NCBI GenBank assembly: GCA_963693285.1
Contig: OY848922.1
Span: forward strand, 5,692,923-5,756,922
Direction of reading: 5' to 3'
Origin: Xestospongia muta
Lineage: Eukaryota; Porifera; Demospongiae; Haplosclerida; Petrosiidae
Length of the DNA stretch: 64,000 nucleotides
The notes below the pieces were generated by a model. The model was not told where the DNA came from. It saw only the letters and a list, made by a program, of their open reading frames with translations, and ran no database searches. Both the position numbers and the translations under genes were made by a program. Positions 1-52,450 of the stretch are shown in pieces. Within the stretch, counting starts at the first letter, position 1, and every line of letters starts with the position of its first letter.

Positions 1-2347
1 CGAGTTACTGGTGTGTTTCCAGTGAATCGCGAAGCTGTCCTTCCACCTACTTCTTTACCATCTCCTAAACTATTACATTTGAAGAAAAATGGAGTATCAT
101 TCATACCATTGTACAGCCCACTACCAAAAAGGAAGTCATGTTCTGTTACTGACTTTACTCCTGAAGAAATGGCACTGTTTGAGAAAAGATACAATGAAGG
201 ATATGATCTCACAAGTGAATCAAGATACAATCTATGGCTAGAAATGTATCATTCATCACAGCCTATTTGCACTGATACACATATAGTAAGTGAGTCAACA
301 CCAGTTGACGTTCATGATTACACTAATAATGATACTCCCTCTATGGTGAGTGTTCTGCCTTCAAGTGTTTTGGAAAAGGTTATTAGTCAGCAACCTGTTG
401 TCAAAATGCCAACAAAAGAATCTAAGAGTTCTGCAAGAATACTAACTAGTGAGGAAAACCGAAAAATTTTGAAGGAGAAAGAAAATCGGAAAAGAGAAGA
501 AGAAGAAAGGAAAGCTGAAAAGAGAAGAACAAAAGCACGAAAAATTGGTAAGTGCAAATATATAGATATATTTTGAAGCATACTCCATCTATGTAGCATG
601 TACTGTCTAAAATGTCTGTATAGTATTAGTAATGTTGCATTTTAGGTTTGGCTGCTGGTAGGAAGTCTGTTGGCACACAAAATGTGCAAGCAATGAAGGG
701 AAATGAAGGTATTTTTAAATAGTAATGTCATTATTGAGGCATATTCTGCTGATCTGTTATATGATACTGATTTTAATGCATGTTTTTATATGGTAGAACA
801 AACAATACAATTAATGTGATATTGTTGACTTGAAAATTTCTTACAAATGTTCTGATTATATTAGATGGTTCCAGTATTGATAATGAGTCGGTTAAACATA
901 CAAGGGTTAACAGTGGAGGTGGTAATGGAGTATTTATTTTTCAGTATATTATTGATTATTAGACTTAACGACTGTTCAGAAGGCTATTACTACTGCTACT
1001 ACCACTAAGAGTTCAAAGAGAGGAGGTATTGAATTAATGATAGTAATCTGTTATTAATAGTTATTAGACTTAACTACTGGTCAGAAGGCTACTACTGCTA
1101 CTACCACTAGGAGTTCAAAGAGAGGAGGTATTGAATTAATGATAGCAATCTGTTATTAATAGTTATTAGACTTAACTACTGGTCAGAAGGCTACTACTGC
1201 TACTACCACTAGGAGTTCAAAGAGAGGAGGTATTGAATTAATGATAGCTATCTGTTATTAATAGTTATTAGACTTAACTACTGGCCAGAAAGCTACTACT
1301 GCTACTACCACTAGGAGTTCAAAGAGAGGAGGTATTGAATTAATGATAGTAATCTGTTATTAATAGTTATTAGACTTAACTACTGGTCAGAAGACTACTA
1401 CTGCTACTACCACTAGGAGTTCAAAGAGAGGAGGTATTGAATTAATGATAGCAATCTGTTATTAATAGTTATTAGGCTTAACTACTGGCCAGAAAGCTAC
1501 TACTGCTACTACCACTAGGAGTTCAAAGAGAGGAGGTATTGAATTAATGATAGTAATCTGTTATTAATAGTTATTAGACTTAACTACTGGTCAGAAGGCT
1601 ACTACTGCTACTACCACTAGGAGTTCAAAGAGAGGAGGTATTGAATTAATGATAGCAATCTGTTATTAATAGTTATTAGACTTAACTACTGGCCAGAAAG
1701 CTACTACTGCTACTACCACTAGGAGTTCAAAAAGAGGAGGTATTGAATTAATGATAGCAATCTGTTATTAATAGTTATTAGACTTAACTACTGGTCAGAA
1801 GGCTACTACTGCTACTACCACTAGGAGTTCAAAGAGAGGAGGTATTGAATTAATGATAGCAATCTGTTATTAATAGTTATTAGACTTAACTACTGGTCAG
1901 AAAGCTACTACTGCTACTACCACTAGGAGTTCAAAGAGAGGAGGTATTGAATTAATGATAGCAATCTGTTATTAATAGTTATTAGACTTAACTACTGGTC
2001 AGAAAGCTACTACTGCTACTACCACTAGGAGTTCAAAGAGAAGAGGTATTGAATTTTTGATAGTAATCTGTTATTAATTAGACTCAGAAGTTGCTGTTAG
2101 CAGTACTGGCAGAACTTACAGTGTAGAAACAAAAGGTAGAAGTATTAATGATTAAAGTTAAATTAATCTTCTGTACACAGATGATGATCAGGACAAATAT
2201 TGTATTTGTGGCAAAGAAGAATATGGAGATATGATTGCTTGTGATAGTATTAACTGTTCTGTAGAGTGGTTTCACTTTCCTTGTGTTGGGCTCAGTGAAA
2301 AACCAGAAGGAGATTGGTTTTGTATGGATTGTAGAAAGAAAGAATAA
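1..2347 (+). CDS. 3' part of a pogo/Tigger-transposase-like gene ending in an ING-type PHD finger
   Basis: The gene enters from the left edge. Exons by splice sites are <1-547, 646-708, 865-918, 963-1025, ten 60-nt exons from 1068 to 2045, 2082-2135 and 2181-2347; all introns are phase 1. The first exon reads RVTGVFPVNREAV and later FTPEEMALFEKRYNEGYDL, which resemble the C-terminal tail of pogo/Tigger DDE_1 transposases, followed by a Lys/Glu/Arg-rich coiled stretch. The last exon encodes a C4HC3 PHD finger (YCIC, ACDSINC, EWFHFPC, WFCMDC) and stops at 2345-2347. The Tyr in EEYGDM and the Trp in EWFHF sit where ING proteins form the H3K4me3 aromatic cage, so histone-tail reading is a reasonable inference. 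It could be a living transposon protein or a domesticated host gene. The DDE core lies outside the window. Confidence 0.75.
963..2045 (+). repeat. Tandem array of 11 mini-exon plus mini-intron units
   Basis: Eleven copies of one mini-exon start at 963, 1068, 1170, 1272, 1374, 1476, 1578, 1680, 1782, 1884 and 1986. The spacing is exactly 102 bp after the first unit, which is 105 bp. Each unit is a 60-nt exon (63 nt in the first) plus a 42-nt intron starting GTATTGAATTAATG and ending TTATTAG. With phase-1 joining, each exon adds 20 residues, DLTTGQKATTATTTRSSKRG, with few variants (Lys-Ala to Lys-Thr in one, Arg-Gly to Arg-Arg in the last). Intron retention would give a stop within 11 codons. 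The result would be a basic, Thr-rich, probably disordered linker between the transposase-like part and the PHD finger. Copy number should vary by unequal crossing-over. Confidence 0.9.
2181..2347 (+). CDS. Terminal exon: PHD finger (C4HC3, ING-like)
   Basis: This exon follows a CTGTACACAG acceptor in phase 1 and encodes 55 residues ending at a TAA. The zinc ligands are C-x-C, C-x(n)-C, H-x2-C and C-x2-C, in the spacing of ING-family PHD fingers, with the signature EWFHFPCVGL. ING PHD fingers bind trimethylated H3K4 through a Tyr/Trp cage, and both aromatics are present. The preceding exon (2082-2135) is a Ser/Thr-rich spacer. Confidence 0.88.
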
Positions 2348-2999
2348 TTTTGTTTGATGATTCAATGAATAATATTAAAATAATAATTATTATTATTATT
2401 AATACCAAGATGGCGTCACGGACAGTTACAGAAAACTGGGCTGTTTTGCTCACTTGTGTTTGAAGAAATTTTATAAGTTTTGGCCACAAAATAGTGTAAC
2501 AATAGTACCTTCTTTTGCTACTATGATTGATACACAAACGTCTTCGTAAACAGTAACAACACGCCTGTACGACGATTGGTAAATTCTTCCGAAAATAGGC
2601 GTTTCCGAATATTCTCACTTTTCTCACTCGTACTGGTAATATCCTGAGCGAGAGCGGCCCAAACTAGCGGTAATAAACAATAACATTATGAGTTACAATA
2701 TCATGGTAAAATCAATGTTTAGAAAGAACTGGAAGCGTCAGGTCAGCGTCCGAATATACATGGTGTCCGAATATTCATTCTTTACTCTAACTCTCAATTC
2801 TACTGCTTGTCATGTATATATTATGTTTGATAATGGCTATAATGTCATTGTACTATCAAACTGCTCGGCTAACAAATAGTTAATGTTTACATCATCAATT
2901 TTTTAAACAAGATATAATTAATATCATAAATAACTATTTGTTTGCAAAAGGATTTCATGGGACTCTTGTCCAATATCCAATACTTACATACATACATAC

Positions 3000-3720
3000 A
3001 TATGGTCAACCACATCCTTCCAACCTCAGTTTATATAGTAATAGAGTGACATTAATCAACAGACTAATAGACAATACTATAGTACTAGTTGGAGTACTTG
3101 TAATATTAATAATTTAAGTCATATGCCAAATGTACTTCCACATGCTTTAAGTTTCAGGATCGAGTGAATATGTCTGTATAATTATATTAGTAGAATATGA
3201 GCTTATTTATTTATTGACTTGAATATTAACTTCAATGTCAAACACTATTGTTAAACATTTAATAGATAGTACATTATTAGGTAAAGACAAACAATTCCCA
3301 CACATAATCAATATATAGTAATATTGTTTCAATCAATCTTCCAGTTTTACACTTATCTATTCATAAATTCATCATACATGATTATATAAACATTCATCTT
3401 TGTCTACTTATATCCAGTTATACTCATTATAAAAAGACTCCCTTTTAATTATCAATTACAATAGTTATAGGATACTGTACACTTAACATACTTATATAAA
3501 TGTATAATGGACTATAGTAAGGCACGTAGTACATACAATATGTTTTATCTTACAAGCATGTACATCTAATGATACTTAGTATACTAATGACAATATACCA
3601 GTTATAAATGGTGTTATCCTTGTGCATACATACATGTATGATAGCATCATAGCTTCTCTAATATATGGTATCTTTATCTTCAGACAAGATCTTCTTAATG
3701 ATTACGTAATATACTTTACT
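3000..3720 (+). repeat. Dispersed repeat, partner at 60300-61050
   Basis: From TCAACCACATCC through the run TATGTCTGT and the stretch containing TTTATTTATTTATT, this block aligns by eye in the same orientation with 60303-61050, with many substitutions and small indels. Both contain 'cattcatc' and 'tactagtaagg'-like stretches in the same order. No coding content is recognised. A related pair lies at 5110-5470 and 63630-63945, so a larger ancient duplication may be involved. Confidence 0.6.
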
Positions 3721-4399
3721 AATGATATCTCTATGTGAATAATGGAAAAATTAAAAGATTATACATGATTATGTGTAGGATATACTGTTATAAAGAACGT
3801 TTTTTATCAATGTCACATGTAACCATAATATAATAAGTTATTGAGCTAATATTAAAAATGGTAAGTACAATAATAGAAGAAATATTGGTAAAGGTTTGAA
3901 GTTGATGGTTAGCAAAATCAACATTGCTGAAAACTAAAAATAAATTATATTAGACTAGGTCATAAACTCATATGATGATAATTTAAAATGTATACATTAG
4001 TTTATGTACATCATAGTTTACTGTTAAGATACTACTCATACATAAATAAACTTGTTTTCTTCTAGCCAATAATGATCTTTATTCACTTGTTCTTAGTCTA
4101 TTTAACATTAGAAATTAATAAATGAGCAATAAATTACTACATTGCATACATTATATAGTAATTATTATATAGATTACTGTTAGTGTTATAATCATTATAT
4201 AATCTAATGATCTCTAGAGAAACCTTAAATTTTACTGTTATTGAAATTTCAGTTGTATATTTACATTAAGTTATTATAGAAGCACCACATAGATCTACAA
4301 GGAAATATAGTAATACATATAACACCTGTGTACTTGTACATCATTGATTGTGAAAAGTATAATCAATTCCACAAGTATCACAAGTATCTAAATTTGAAA

Positions 4400-4640
4400 T
4401 ACCCTATGTTTATTGTCTCCACTTCATACTCACTAAACTCATTGTTTCCATGTTTATCATCAACATCTATGACGTCATTATCCAGTTCATTATCACTACT
4501 ACTATCATACTCATCATTGATCTATAACTGGTCACAATATTGGGACTGAGGGTTTTAATTAACATTCTGCTTGTCACAAAATTGTGACAGTGGTTTTTAA
4601 TTAACATTCCGCGTGTAACAAATTAGTGACAGTAGTCTTA
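4400..4640 (-). mobile_element. Possible piggyBac 5'-end remnant (acidic N-terminus and subterminal repeats)
   Basis: Read on the minus strand, 4526 to about 4400 gives an acidic stretch (DEYDSSSDNELDNDV, then DVDDKHGNNEFSEYEVE) like the acidic N-terminus of piggyBac transposases. Immediately 5' of it on that strand are TTGTCACAAAATTGTGACA-type palindromes and TTAA motifs, the same arrangement as at 40784-41436. No transposase core is present. Confidence 0.35.
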
Positions 4641-6435
4641 ACATCTATTAGTGTGTGAATACAAGTTATTTTGTAAATACTTTCTAGACTTCTTAAAAGT
4701 AATTGTTGAAGTGGGTGTGATTTTTTGGAATGCACCTAGCTATTTAAAAGATATCTGTGGGAATGTTACTATCATTATTATTGATAATCATTATCTATTG
4801 CCAAATATCACATTTTATTAATTTTTTATCGTATTTCAAACACTTTCATTGCTACTTTCTTTGCCTGACTAAAGATAGATTGTACTATTGTTGAACTTTT
4901 TGGAACTTTTAAAACTTTAGCGTCTTGCCTTCCTTTCATCCCTCGAAAGCTTGATTACGAAATATAATGACAGCAGGAACTCTTGATGTGTGGCATTATG
5001 TGTTACCAGAATACAACAGTAACTCATTATTCCATTGGTGTCAAAATGATTACAATTTGTTCAATCTTAATTAAAGCAAGACTAAACTGTTCTGGGCATT
5101 ATAATCAATGCCCAATGTCTAATGTATTCTCTAAATTTGATTGCTTACAGTATAAAATTTATTGAACATTTGATAGTAGTTTGTTGTAACCATTTCTGCC
5201 TGACACACTTTGTATAACTTAGCAGTCTTAACATATTTTTTAATTGTCAGTGCATCATATTTAGTTTATTGCTTGATTCTACGTGTATTGTTACATACAA
5301 AAACATGCTATTATGAAAGAACTAAGACCCTTTTTCATCTATATTAATTTTAATTAAACTTCCTTAGTTTTTCTTAATCCTCAACTAATCTGTTTGGATT
5401 GTTATTATAACTTGCTGTCACTTTATTTGGTGTCATATAATGACACAATAGTTAGTTTTAATAAATTTGAATGTACTGTAATAGCTGTTTGTTGACAGTA
5501 GTACTACTGATTACTAATATTGTCTTTAATAGTGTCTACAGCATTACCGATTACTATAACAACATCGTTGGAAAAAACCTTCAATGAATAGCGATTTTTC
5601 ATGCAAGTTTTGAATAGACTTGTTTTCTCTTATTTCACTGATTAGTGGTTCTTTAGTCTCTGTTACATGGTCACTTATTGCATATAGTAACAGTTGCTGA
5701 AAATTTTAGTGAAGTTAATATCACTATCAGAAAGGTGTAACTATCAAATTCTTTGTTTGTTATGTAAGCAGTTTCATATGTTTTTTTGTCATGTAAAATT
5801 AATTTTCAGAATAAATGTATTTTGTAAAATATTGAAGATGAAATTTAAAAATTTCCTTATTATAATTAAAGTTTTTTAGTGTGGCAGACATGTATTATAA
5901 GGTATGTGGTCATTAACAGATTGCTAATAGTAACTAAACTAAACTTAATGTTTTGTTACGTTTCATTATGAAATAATTAACACAGCCACTGCATCAGTAT
6001 GCAAGTTTTTGCCTTTATATAACAAGTTGATAACTTTTCATAAACATAACATTAAAGAAAAATTAGGAAATAAGAAATAAACAACAGTGTACTAAATGTT
6101 ATTAACCAAACCAAAATAAATGATAATTAGATGAGACAATAAAATGTAGTTGTAATTAAATGTCATGCAACAACAGGTGCTACACAAATCTCAAAAGAAA
6201 TATTTGTATTACAAATATAGATACAGATAATGTTGTAGTAAACAGAATAAAGCAAGAATAAATTATTATTTTACAAAACATTTTATTAATACTTCTAAAA
6301 AAAGTAGTCTCTTTCAAATAAAATGAATGCATACTAATAACAAAACCTAAAACACCACAACTAATAAAACATCACTCTTTATAAAATATAGGCATAATGT
6401 ATGAAATGACTGTAATGTTGTAAAATGCAGTATAC

Positions 6436-46862
<40,427 letters not shown>

Positions 46863-47073
46863 TGTAAAGAAGGAAAAGATAAAAAAGACCACACCCAAAT
46901 TATAGAGGTGTGGTTATGATGTAATGGGTGTGGGATAACGAATGGTATCTGCTGATTGTGCTGTAAACGAATCTCTCTTAACTCAAGCTTCTAAATTATC
47001 TTCATTATTATACCTACACTATTAACTGCTGTACTAGTATCTCACTATCTATGATCTAAAGAAACTCTCAGTA
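46863..47073. promoter_or_regulatory. Shared upstream region of two divergent genes
   Basis: Only 211 bp separate the ATG of the ankyrin-ROC-COR-Death gene (-) from that of the small membrane-protein gene (+). It contains an inverted repeat, ACCACACC (46888-46895) and GGTGTGGT (46907-46914), with RUNX- and CACCC-box-like cores. The right part from about 46938 is shared with the second copy of the small gene. A CTCTCAG just before the small gene's ATG could be a splice acceptor, in which case its first exon lies further upstream. Confidence 0.5.
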
Positions 47074-49466
47074 ATGTATAAGCAATATGTCAATATCTGG
47101 TATTCACTGTGTAACATATTCCTTTACTCAGTGGATAGTTTCCTATACTTCATAATTCCTGTTGCTGTGGTTGTATTGAGATTAAAGTGTTGTTTGTTGT
47201 GGTGGAGAATACATTATTATCAACAAGTATGATGTCATTATTAATGTTGTCTGTTAATTTATATAATCCTTACAGAGAAGACAAGCTCAACTTACTAGGC
47301 AGGCCCAGATTCTACAAATAGCAACTACAAGAAGACAACATGCTCGGTTAGTTCTATTGATATCAATGTATAGAATTATTAACCCTTATGGTCATCCAAG
47401 TGGGTGGGGTTTATTACTTATTATATATCTCTCTTTCAATGTGTCTGCTGTCTATTCTAAAAGCACATACAATGTGGTAGAGTTTATCACTCCCAAGAAA
47501 TTATTATATTTACAACACACAATTATCTACATTTTCAACATAGGATTTTTTTCTAAAAACGCTTCCTTCTCAAGTTATTTGAATTTTAGTTGTCTTTTCT
47601 GATAATATCTCATGGCCACACCCATTTTATAAATATTATAATTATAATTGTCACATGATCATTAGATTATACACTAACAGTGATTATAATAATACATTGT
47701 ATTACATGTTACTAGAGATACAGCTCAAGCAAGAACAAATGGACGGATTACTGAAATCTACCTTACAAGGATAGTTACAAGAACATCTTATGATAGTCAT
47801 CATATTATACCATCTCTTGTTTTTTCATCAGGTCAGATTAGATAGCCCCATCTGACAATTCCATGTCATTTTATTGTTATAAAATACGTTATACGTCATA
47901 CATCTTCATACGTTTCTATAGGAACCTCAAAATGATAAATAAAATAGTAAGTGAAGTACTATCCAAACTCCACCCACTTCATGTCATTGACTACAACTCA
48001 TCAATATTCCAAATGACACACTGTATACCATTATTTATTGGGGACTGCTGAAATTTGGCAAATTTCAAAAAATCGCCAAATTAAATAACAATAAAAATTA
48101 ATGACATAGTCGCCATGCACACAGTTTTGTACACATGGTAGCCTATAACAACAAAATCAAACATGAACTCCATTTTATTTCATTAAAATGAGTGTGGGAG
48201 CAAGATATGTCCTAAATTTGTCAAATTTAATCTCGCCAATTATAAATTTTACAATTTTGCCAAATTATATCAACACCAATAATTCCTAGGTCACGGTCAT
48301 CTGTGTACTATAAAGTGACTTTGTAAATGATTGTGATGACATTGTATCCTACATTACTGTTGATATATAAGACTAACTGCTCTGTCATTCAATAGTATGT
48401 AGTGTACTCAGTCAACACTTCATTTATTCATTCAGAAAAGATGAGGTTTCTTTATTAGCTTTAACTACCTTATACTAAACTCCTCTGTTCATAATATGTA
48501 ATGTTTTATTACTGTTAATAATATAACTTATGTCTCATATACATGTCTATGTACCTTTGATATGTAAGTTTTGTTCAACATGATCATGATATAAACAATT
48601 CACTTATCATTGTAGTAATATATAGGGTCAGACCTATACATGTTTTAGAAAGAAGGCTTCATTTTCTACACATATAGTCATATCACTAAGGATTACATAG
48701 TGTGATAAGAATACATACATACATTAATCGGTTTGATCAAACCTCTGTTACAATCATTGTGTTTTATCATTAAAGTAACATGTGTTGCCGTGACAACCAT
48801 TACATTGAATTAGACATCCCTTTGCTTTTCATAATCAGTTCATTGTCATGTCGCTACAAAGAGAGATAAACTGAATTTACACCTGACTCTGTATGTAATG
48901 AGGAGGATATAGTGAAGGACATAACTTATACACACACCAGTCTAGTGTGAGTACATGTACATATATTATATCAGTATGGTTCTTATAGTGTGTACAGTTG
49001 ACATAATAAATTAACCACAAACACTCTAATGATTATCCTTATAAGGACAAAATGAACAAGTAATATTTCAACTATAAAAACTACTATGTCAATGTATCTA
49101 TTTATATTACTATCATTAGTTCATCAATGTATCCTATATATCTTATTCCTTATGACTTCACTCTCTACTTTGTCATCTATTCCATTAAGTAATACATCTA
49201 CATGTATCTATGAGACCTTCATTCATTAATTGATACATTCATTATCTAGTTATACATTAAATACATTATATGACAAGATGTATGTACAGTAATTCATGTA
49301 CACATCAAATGAGATAGGAATAATTCATATATAGTGCGAGTGGTCAAGTAGAAAAGCGTGCTCAAGAGATACATTCACATCCAACACAAATCTTGTCCAG
49401 ACCTTGTATTAGAGGCAGTCTTATTCATTGAACCATAAATAAACCTTAAACTGATAGTAATCCTAA
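46938..49466 (+). repeat. Second segmental duplication, unit 1
   Basis: It matches 55545-57940 in the same orientation, beginning near AATGGTATCTGCTGAT and ending near TTAAACTGATAGTAAT. It includes the small membrane-protein gene. Exon 1 and flanks are about 98% identical. Parts of the large intron have diverged by indels. Confidence 0.85.
47074..48478 (+). CDS. Small single-pass membrane protein, copy A (88 aa, three exons)
   Basis: Exons 47074-47226, 47276-47346 and 48436-48478 total 267 nt. Exon 1 encodes a Tyr/Trp-rich N-terminus and a membrane segment (DSFLYFIIPVAVVVLRLKCC then LLWWRIHYYQQ). Exon 2 encodes a basic helix, RRQAQLTRQAQILQIATTRR then QHA. Exon 3 adds KDEVSLLALTTLY and a stop. 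Coding status is supported by the second copy at 55675-56955, where all exon borders and frames are kept and exon 3 differs only at two synonymous sites. Positive residues after the membrane segment suggest that the tail is cytosolic. No known family is recognised. It is divergently paired with the ankyrin-ROC-COR-Death gene. Confidence 0.65.
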
Positions 49467-50304
49467 ACATACATATCATAGTTCATGATAACTGTCCTAG
49501 TATTAACAAACATTTGTTTCAAGTAATCTTAGAACAAATTCATGTCCATAACTGATATCCTGACCACATGTCAGTTTATATAGTAGATACTAACAGATAG
49601 TGTTAGTAGTAGTGGGAATATTATAACTGTGAATAAACATCCATCCATCAATCTTCAATAGTTCAAACTATGAGGACACACCTATATTGTCTTGATGAAA
49701 CAGATAGTCACACATTTAATTATTAGATTTTAAATTACACAAATCATTAGTCAAAGAACACAGTACAGACACTGCAAACTACTTCAAAGGAAACTGTCCA
49801 TAGATATGACCACAGCACTAGTACTCATCAATTAAAACCACTGACTACAAACTGAATTTGTCCTCATAAATCATAAACTATTGTACACATTCAAATACCC
49901 TATTTCATACATTTCCTTATTTCATGTTGCACTTAACCTCTCATTTATTTGTCCATCACTACATCCATACTGAAGTTACATAGTTGTCACAATCATATCG
50001 CAATCATTCAAGGTATGACATGCTTGAGACAACCTAGGTTCAGATTTGTGATTAAGTAGACACTCACAGTCTATCTTGTCATAAAATTGTAGTGAATGTT
50101 TACTTTTTGTGAACAATCTTGTACAGTGATTGTCAATAGTGCTAGCTAGGCGCCTATATATAGCATATCAAATTGTAATCCTAAATCTTCCAATTGACTT
50201 AGCTTTGTATATTGTGAAGATTATTGAATGAATAATTATCACAAGTCAGTTCACAATATATAATACATATCATGTAGTATATTAATATCGTGTTAATTTT
50301 TCAG
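48479..50304. other. Non-coding, partly duplicated sequence
   Basis: Up to 49466 it belongs to the duplication (partner 56956-57940). A stretch at about 49340 (GAGTGGTCAAGTAGAAAAGC) vaguely recalls a tRNA A box but has no B box. From 49467 nothing is recognised. Confidence 0.5.
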
Positions 50305-50488
50305 ACCTTGTTTATGTGTATATTATAAACAATATGATGAGAGTGTCTTGATCCACATGGTGGGCTCTTACTTTATTTATGACATTGCATACTCAAAGCC
50401 TCTTCAGTCACTTCTATTGATGATCCAGTACTATGTATTTGGACTGCAAGACTCACAAAATGATACACCTGTAGTTATAGAGATATGA
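50305..50488 (+). CDS. Orphan terminal exon of unknown protein
   Basis: After a TTTTTCAG acceptor, one frame stays open for 60 codons in phase 2: PCLCVYYKQYDESVLIHMVG, SYFIYDIAYSKPLQSLLLMI, QYYVFGLQDSQNDTPVVIEI and a TGA. Composition is protein-like, unlike the surrounding AT-rich DNA. The phase would fit exon 2 of the small membrane gene (ending in CG), giving an alternative long 3' exon, but the 3-kb distance makes this speculative. No family is recognised. Confidence 0.4.
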
Positions 50489-52450
50489 CGACTGTAAGGA
50501 AGATGGATAGTAGTTTGTAATTCTAAAGTAACTCAGAGTTATTATGTATGTACAATTACTTATATATGAATATGTATTATGACATTACTAAATATTTTTG
50601 TTTACTTTTCTAAAGTTCTAAACTTAGTTTATGTGTACATAGCTTTTCTTAAATAAATAAAAATTGATCATTTATACTTACAAGATCTGCAATACACAGT
50701 TATAAGGTGTAAATGTCAGTCTTACAATTACATCCTAAGGATAGAGTTTTTAAATTGTATTGTATGCAAGTATTTCAGTATAACTTTACACCAATATTCA
50801 ACAGTGTATAAAGGTAATTATATCTAGTATCACTGTAATAATTTGTTAGAAGGTATCCTGTAACTCACTGTTAAAGTAATCATCAGCTGATCTAAAGAAT
50901 TACACAGTCAGTATTGATGATGGTGTTGAACAAGTACATCACAGACTTATAACTGACTTTAGTAAGTCTTTATGTCAAAACCAATGTGATATACAAGATC
51001 ACCACATTACATCATCAAGTTTTAAAAGAATTCAGTTCACAGGTAGCTTATTCCTCTACCTTGATATGGAAAGAGGTCTCTTTAGTGTAAGGAGTACTGA
51101 AATGAATTGTTATAGCAAAGATTGACAAGTCATCTGAATCCTAGAGATATTATATGGCTATTATTGTTATTAATAAAATTATAAATATTAAGTATGTTAA
51201 AGGTAAATCTACATATATTGTTACACATGTTATTAGCTTATCCTTTATACTTTGCTTAAAAATTCGTTTCATATGAAGTACACTGGTCTCACTAGCCATA
51301 CCCATTCACTGTTATGAAGTGGAAAGGGTTTGTTAGACTGTAAGTATGCATTTGTTAAAAAAAATACTGAAAGTTGGTAGACAATAAAGAGCATTTTATA
51401 AGTCATTGACAAATTAAAAGACAAGGAGTCAAAGGCTAACCATACTTTAAAAGTCAGAAGCTTAAACACTGAGAGGTTATAATTAGTCCAGTACCACCTC
51501 CTGAATGATTGCCATACTTACAGTTAATAATTTATCAATGATAATAGACAACACTACTTAAAGTTAATGTTACCTTCACAAACTGTATCAGCCTCTTAGG
51601 ACAGCTTTTAGGGATCAATAATTTGGATAGTAATTGAAAAATACAAGACTATTAGCATGTCATTACCAATCATTTGAATTAATAATAAAATACCTTCATT
51701 GAAAAGTTTTTGTCTTTCTTGTCATCAAGAGTGAAGAGAAGCTGTTTCAGTTTAGGCCTATACCTAAGTTCCAATCAAGAATACACAACTGTTCTTTTTT
51801 CTAAGTCAGCCAAGTTTTTAATTAGCAAATGGATAGTAGTCTCTTTATCTAACATGATAATAGTTTAGATTTTCATACTAAACAGGAATAAAGAGCCAAT
51901 TAACATATATCAATAATCAGTGTTAAAAGTCTTATTAATAACTCACTACTACTTTCCAAATATTCAAAAATGTTTATTGCTCAAGGATTTCCATAACTGG
52001 AGGTTAAATATCTATTATCCATTTCCATCTACTAGATAATGTTCTGCTATCAAAGACTGTAGTGTAGCAAGACAACAGTCTCTTCATTCTTTTATAACAC
52101 TCCTGTTGTTGTTGTTAACATAATTATCATTATCTAAATCATCCACGTAGGTACTTGTGTCATTTCCAACATGTTTTGAGGTCTTCCATTGTTTTGGAAG
52201 AACCTATTGGTCACATAAACGTCTTTCAAATTACCCTGAGAAATGAACATCTTCATAGCAAATACAAAATGAAAATTTGTCGCACTTACATAACAATTAG
52301 AATTAATTTTAACTCTATTCTCTGCATAGGTTTTAATCTCTTTACAAACATACAGTGTTGTACTGATCACTTGAAGGGTTTCTTGTATGTACCATTATTA
52401 ATGTAGAGAAATCTTGAATAATCCTTGTTCTAATAATCTCACCTGTGGCT
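50489..52450. other. Region without a supported gene
   Basis: AT-rich. A minus-strand frame at 52140-52240 (GNLKDVYVTNRFFQNNGRPQ, ending in a TAG) follows a TTTCTCAG acceptor and might be a terminal exon, but no partner exon fits its phase. Confidence 0.4.

Larger units (their letters stand above)
2348..6435. other. Intergenic region between two convergent genes
   Basis: About 4.1 kb of AT-rich DNA lies between the 3' ends of the PHD gene (+) and the ankyrin-ROC-COR-Death gene (-). No convincing exon was found. It holds a dispersed repeat near 3000-3720 related to 60300-61050, an acidic piggyBac-like fragment at 4400-4640, and a stretch at about 5110-5470 related to 63630-63945. Short open frames here are low-complexity and lack splice support. 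Confidence 0.6.

Noticed and set aside
963..2045. CRISPR-like array
   Set aside because: The units are continuous tandem copies with no unique spacers, and they read as exon plus intron in a eukaryotic gene.
2084..2627. Two overlapping minus-strand open frames
   Set aside because: They are antisense to the PHD exon and its 3' flank, low-complexity and without splice support.
47716..47845. Alternative third exon of the small membrane gene (DTAQARTNGRITEIY...)
   Set aside because: It fits in phase for copy A, but the homologous position in copy B hits a stop after four codons. The exon at 48436 is conserved in both copies with only synonymous changes.
49335..49400. tRNA or tRNA-derived SINE
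   Set aside because: A weak A-box-like stretch exists (GAGTGGTCAAGTAG), but no B box or cloverleaf could be found, and the duplicate at about 57825 is worse.
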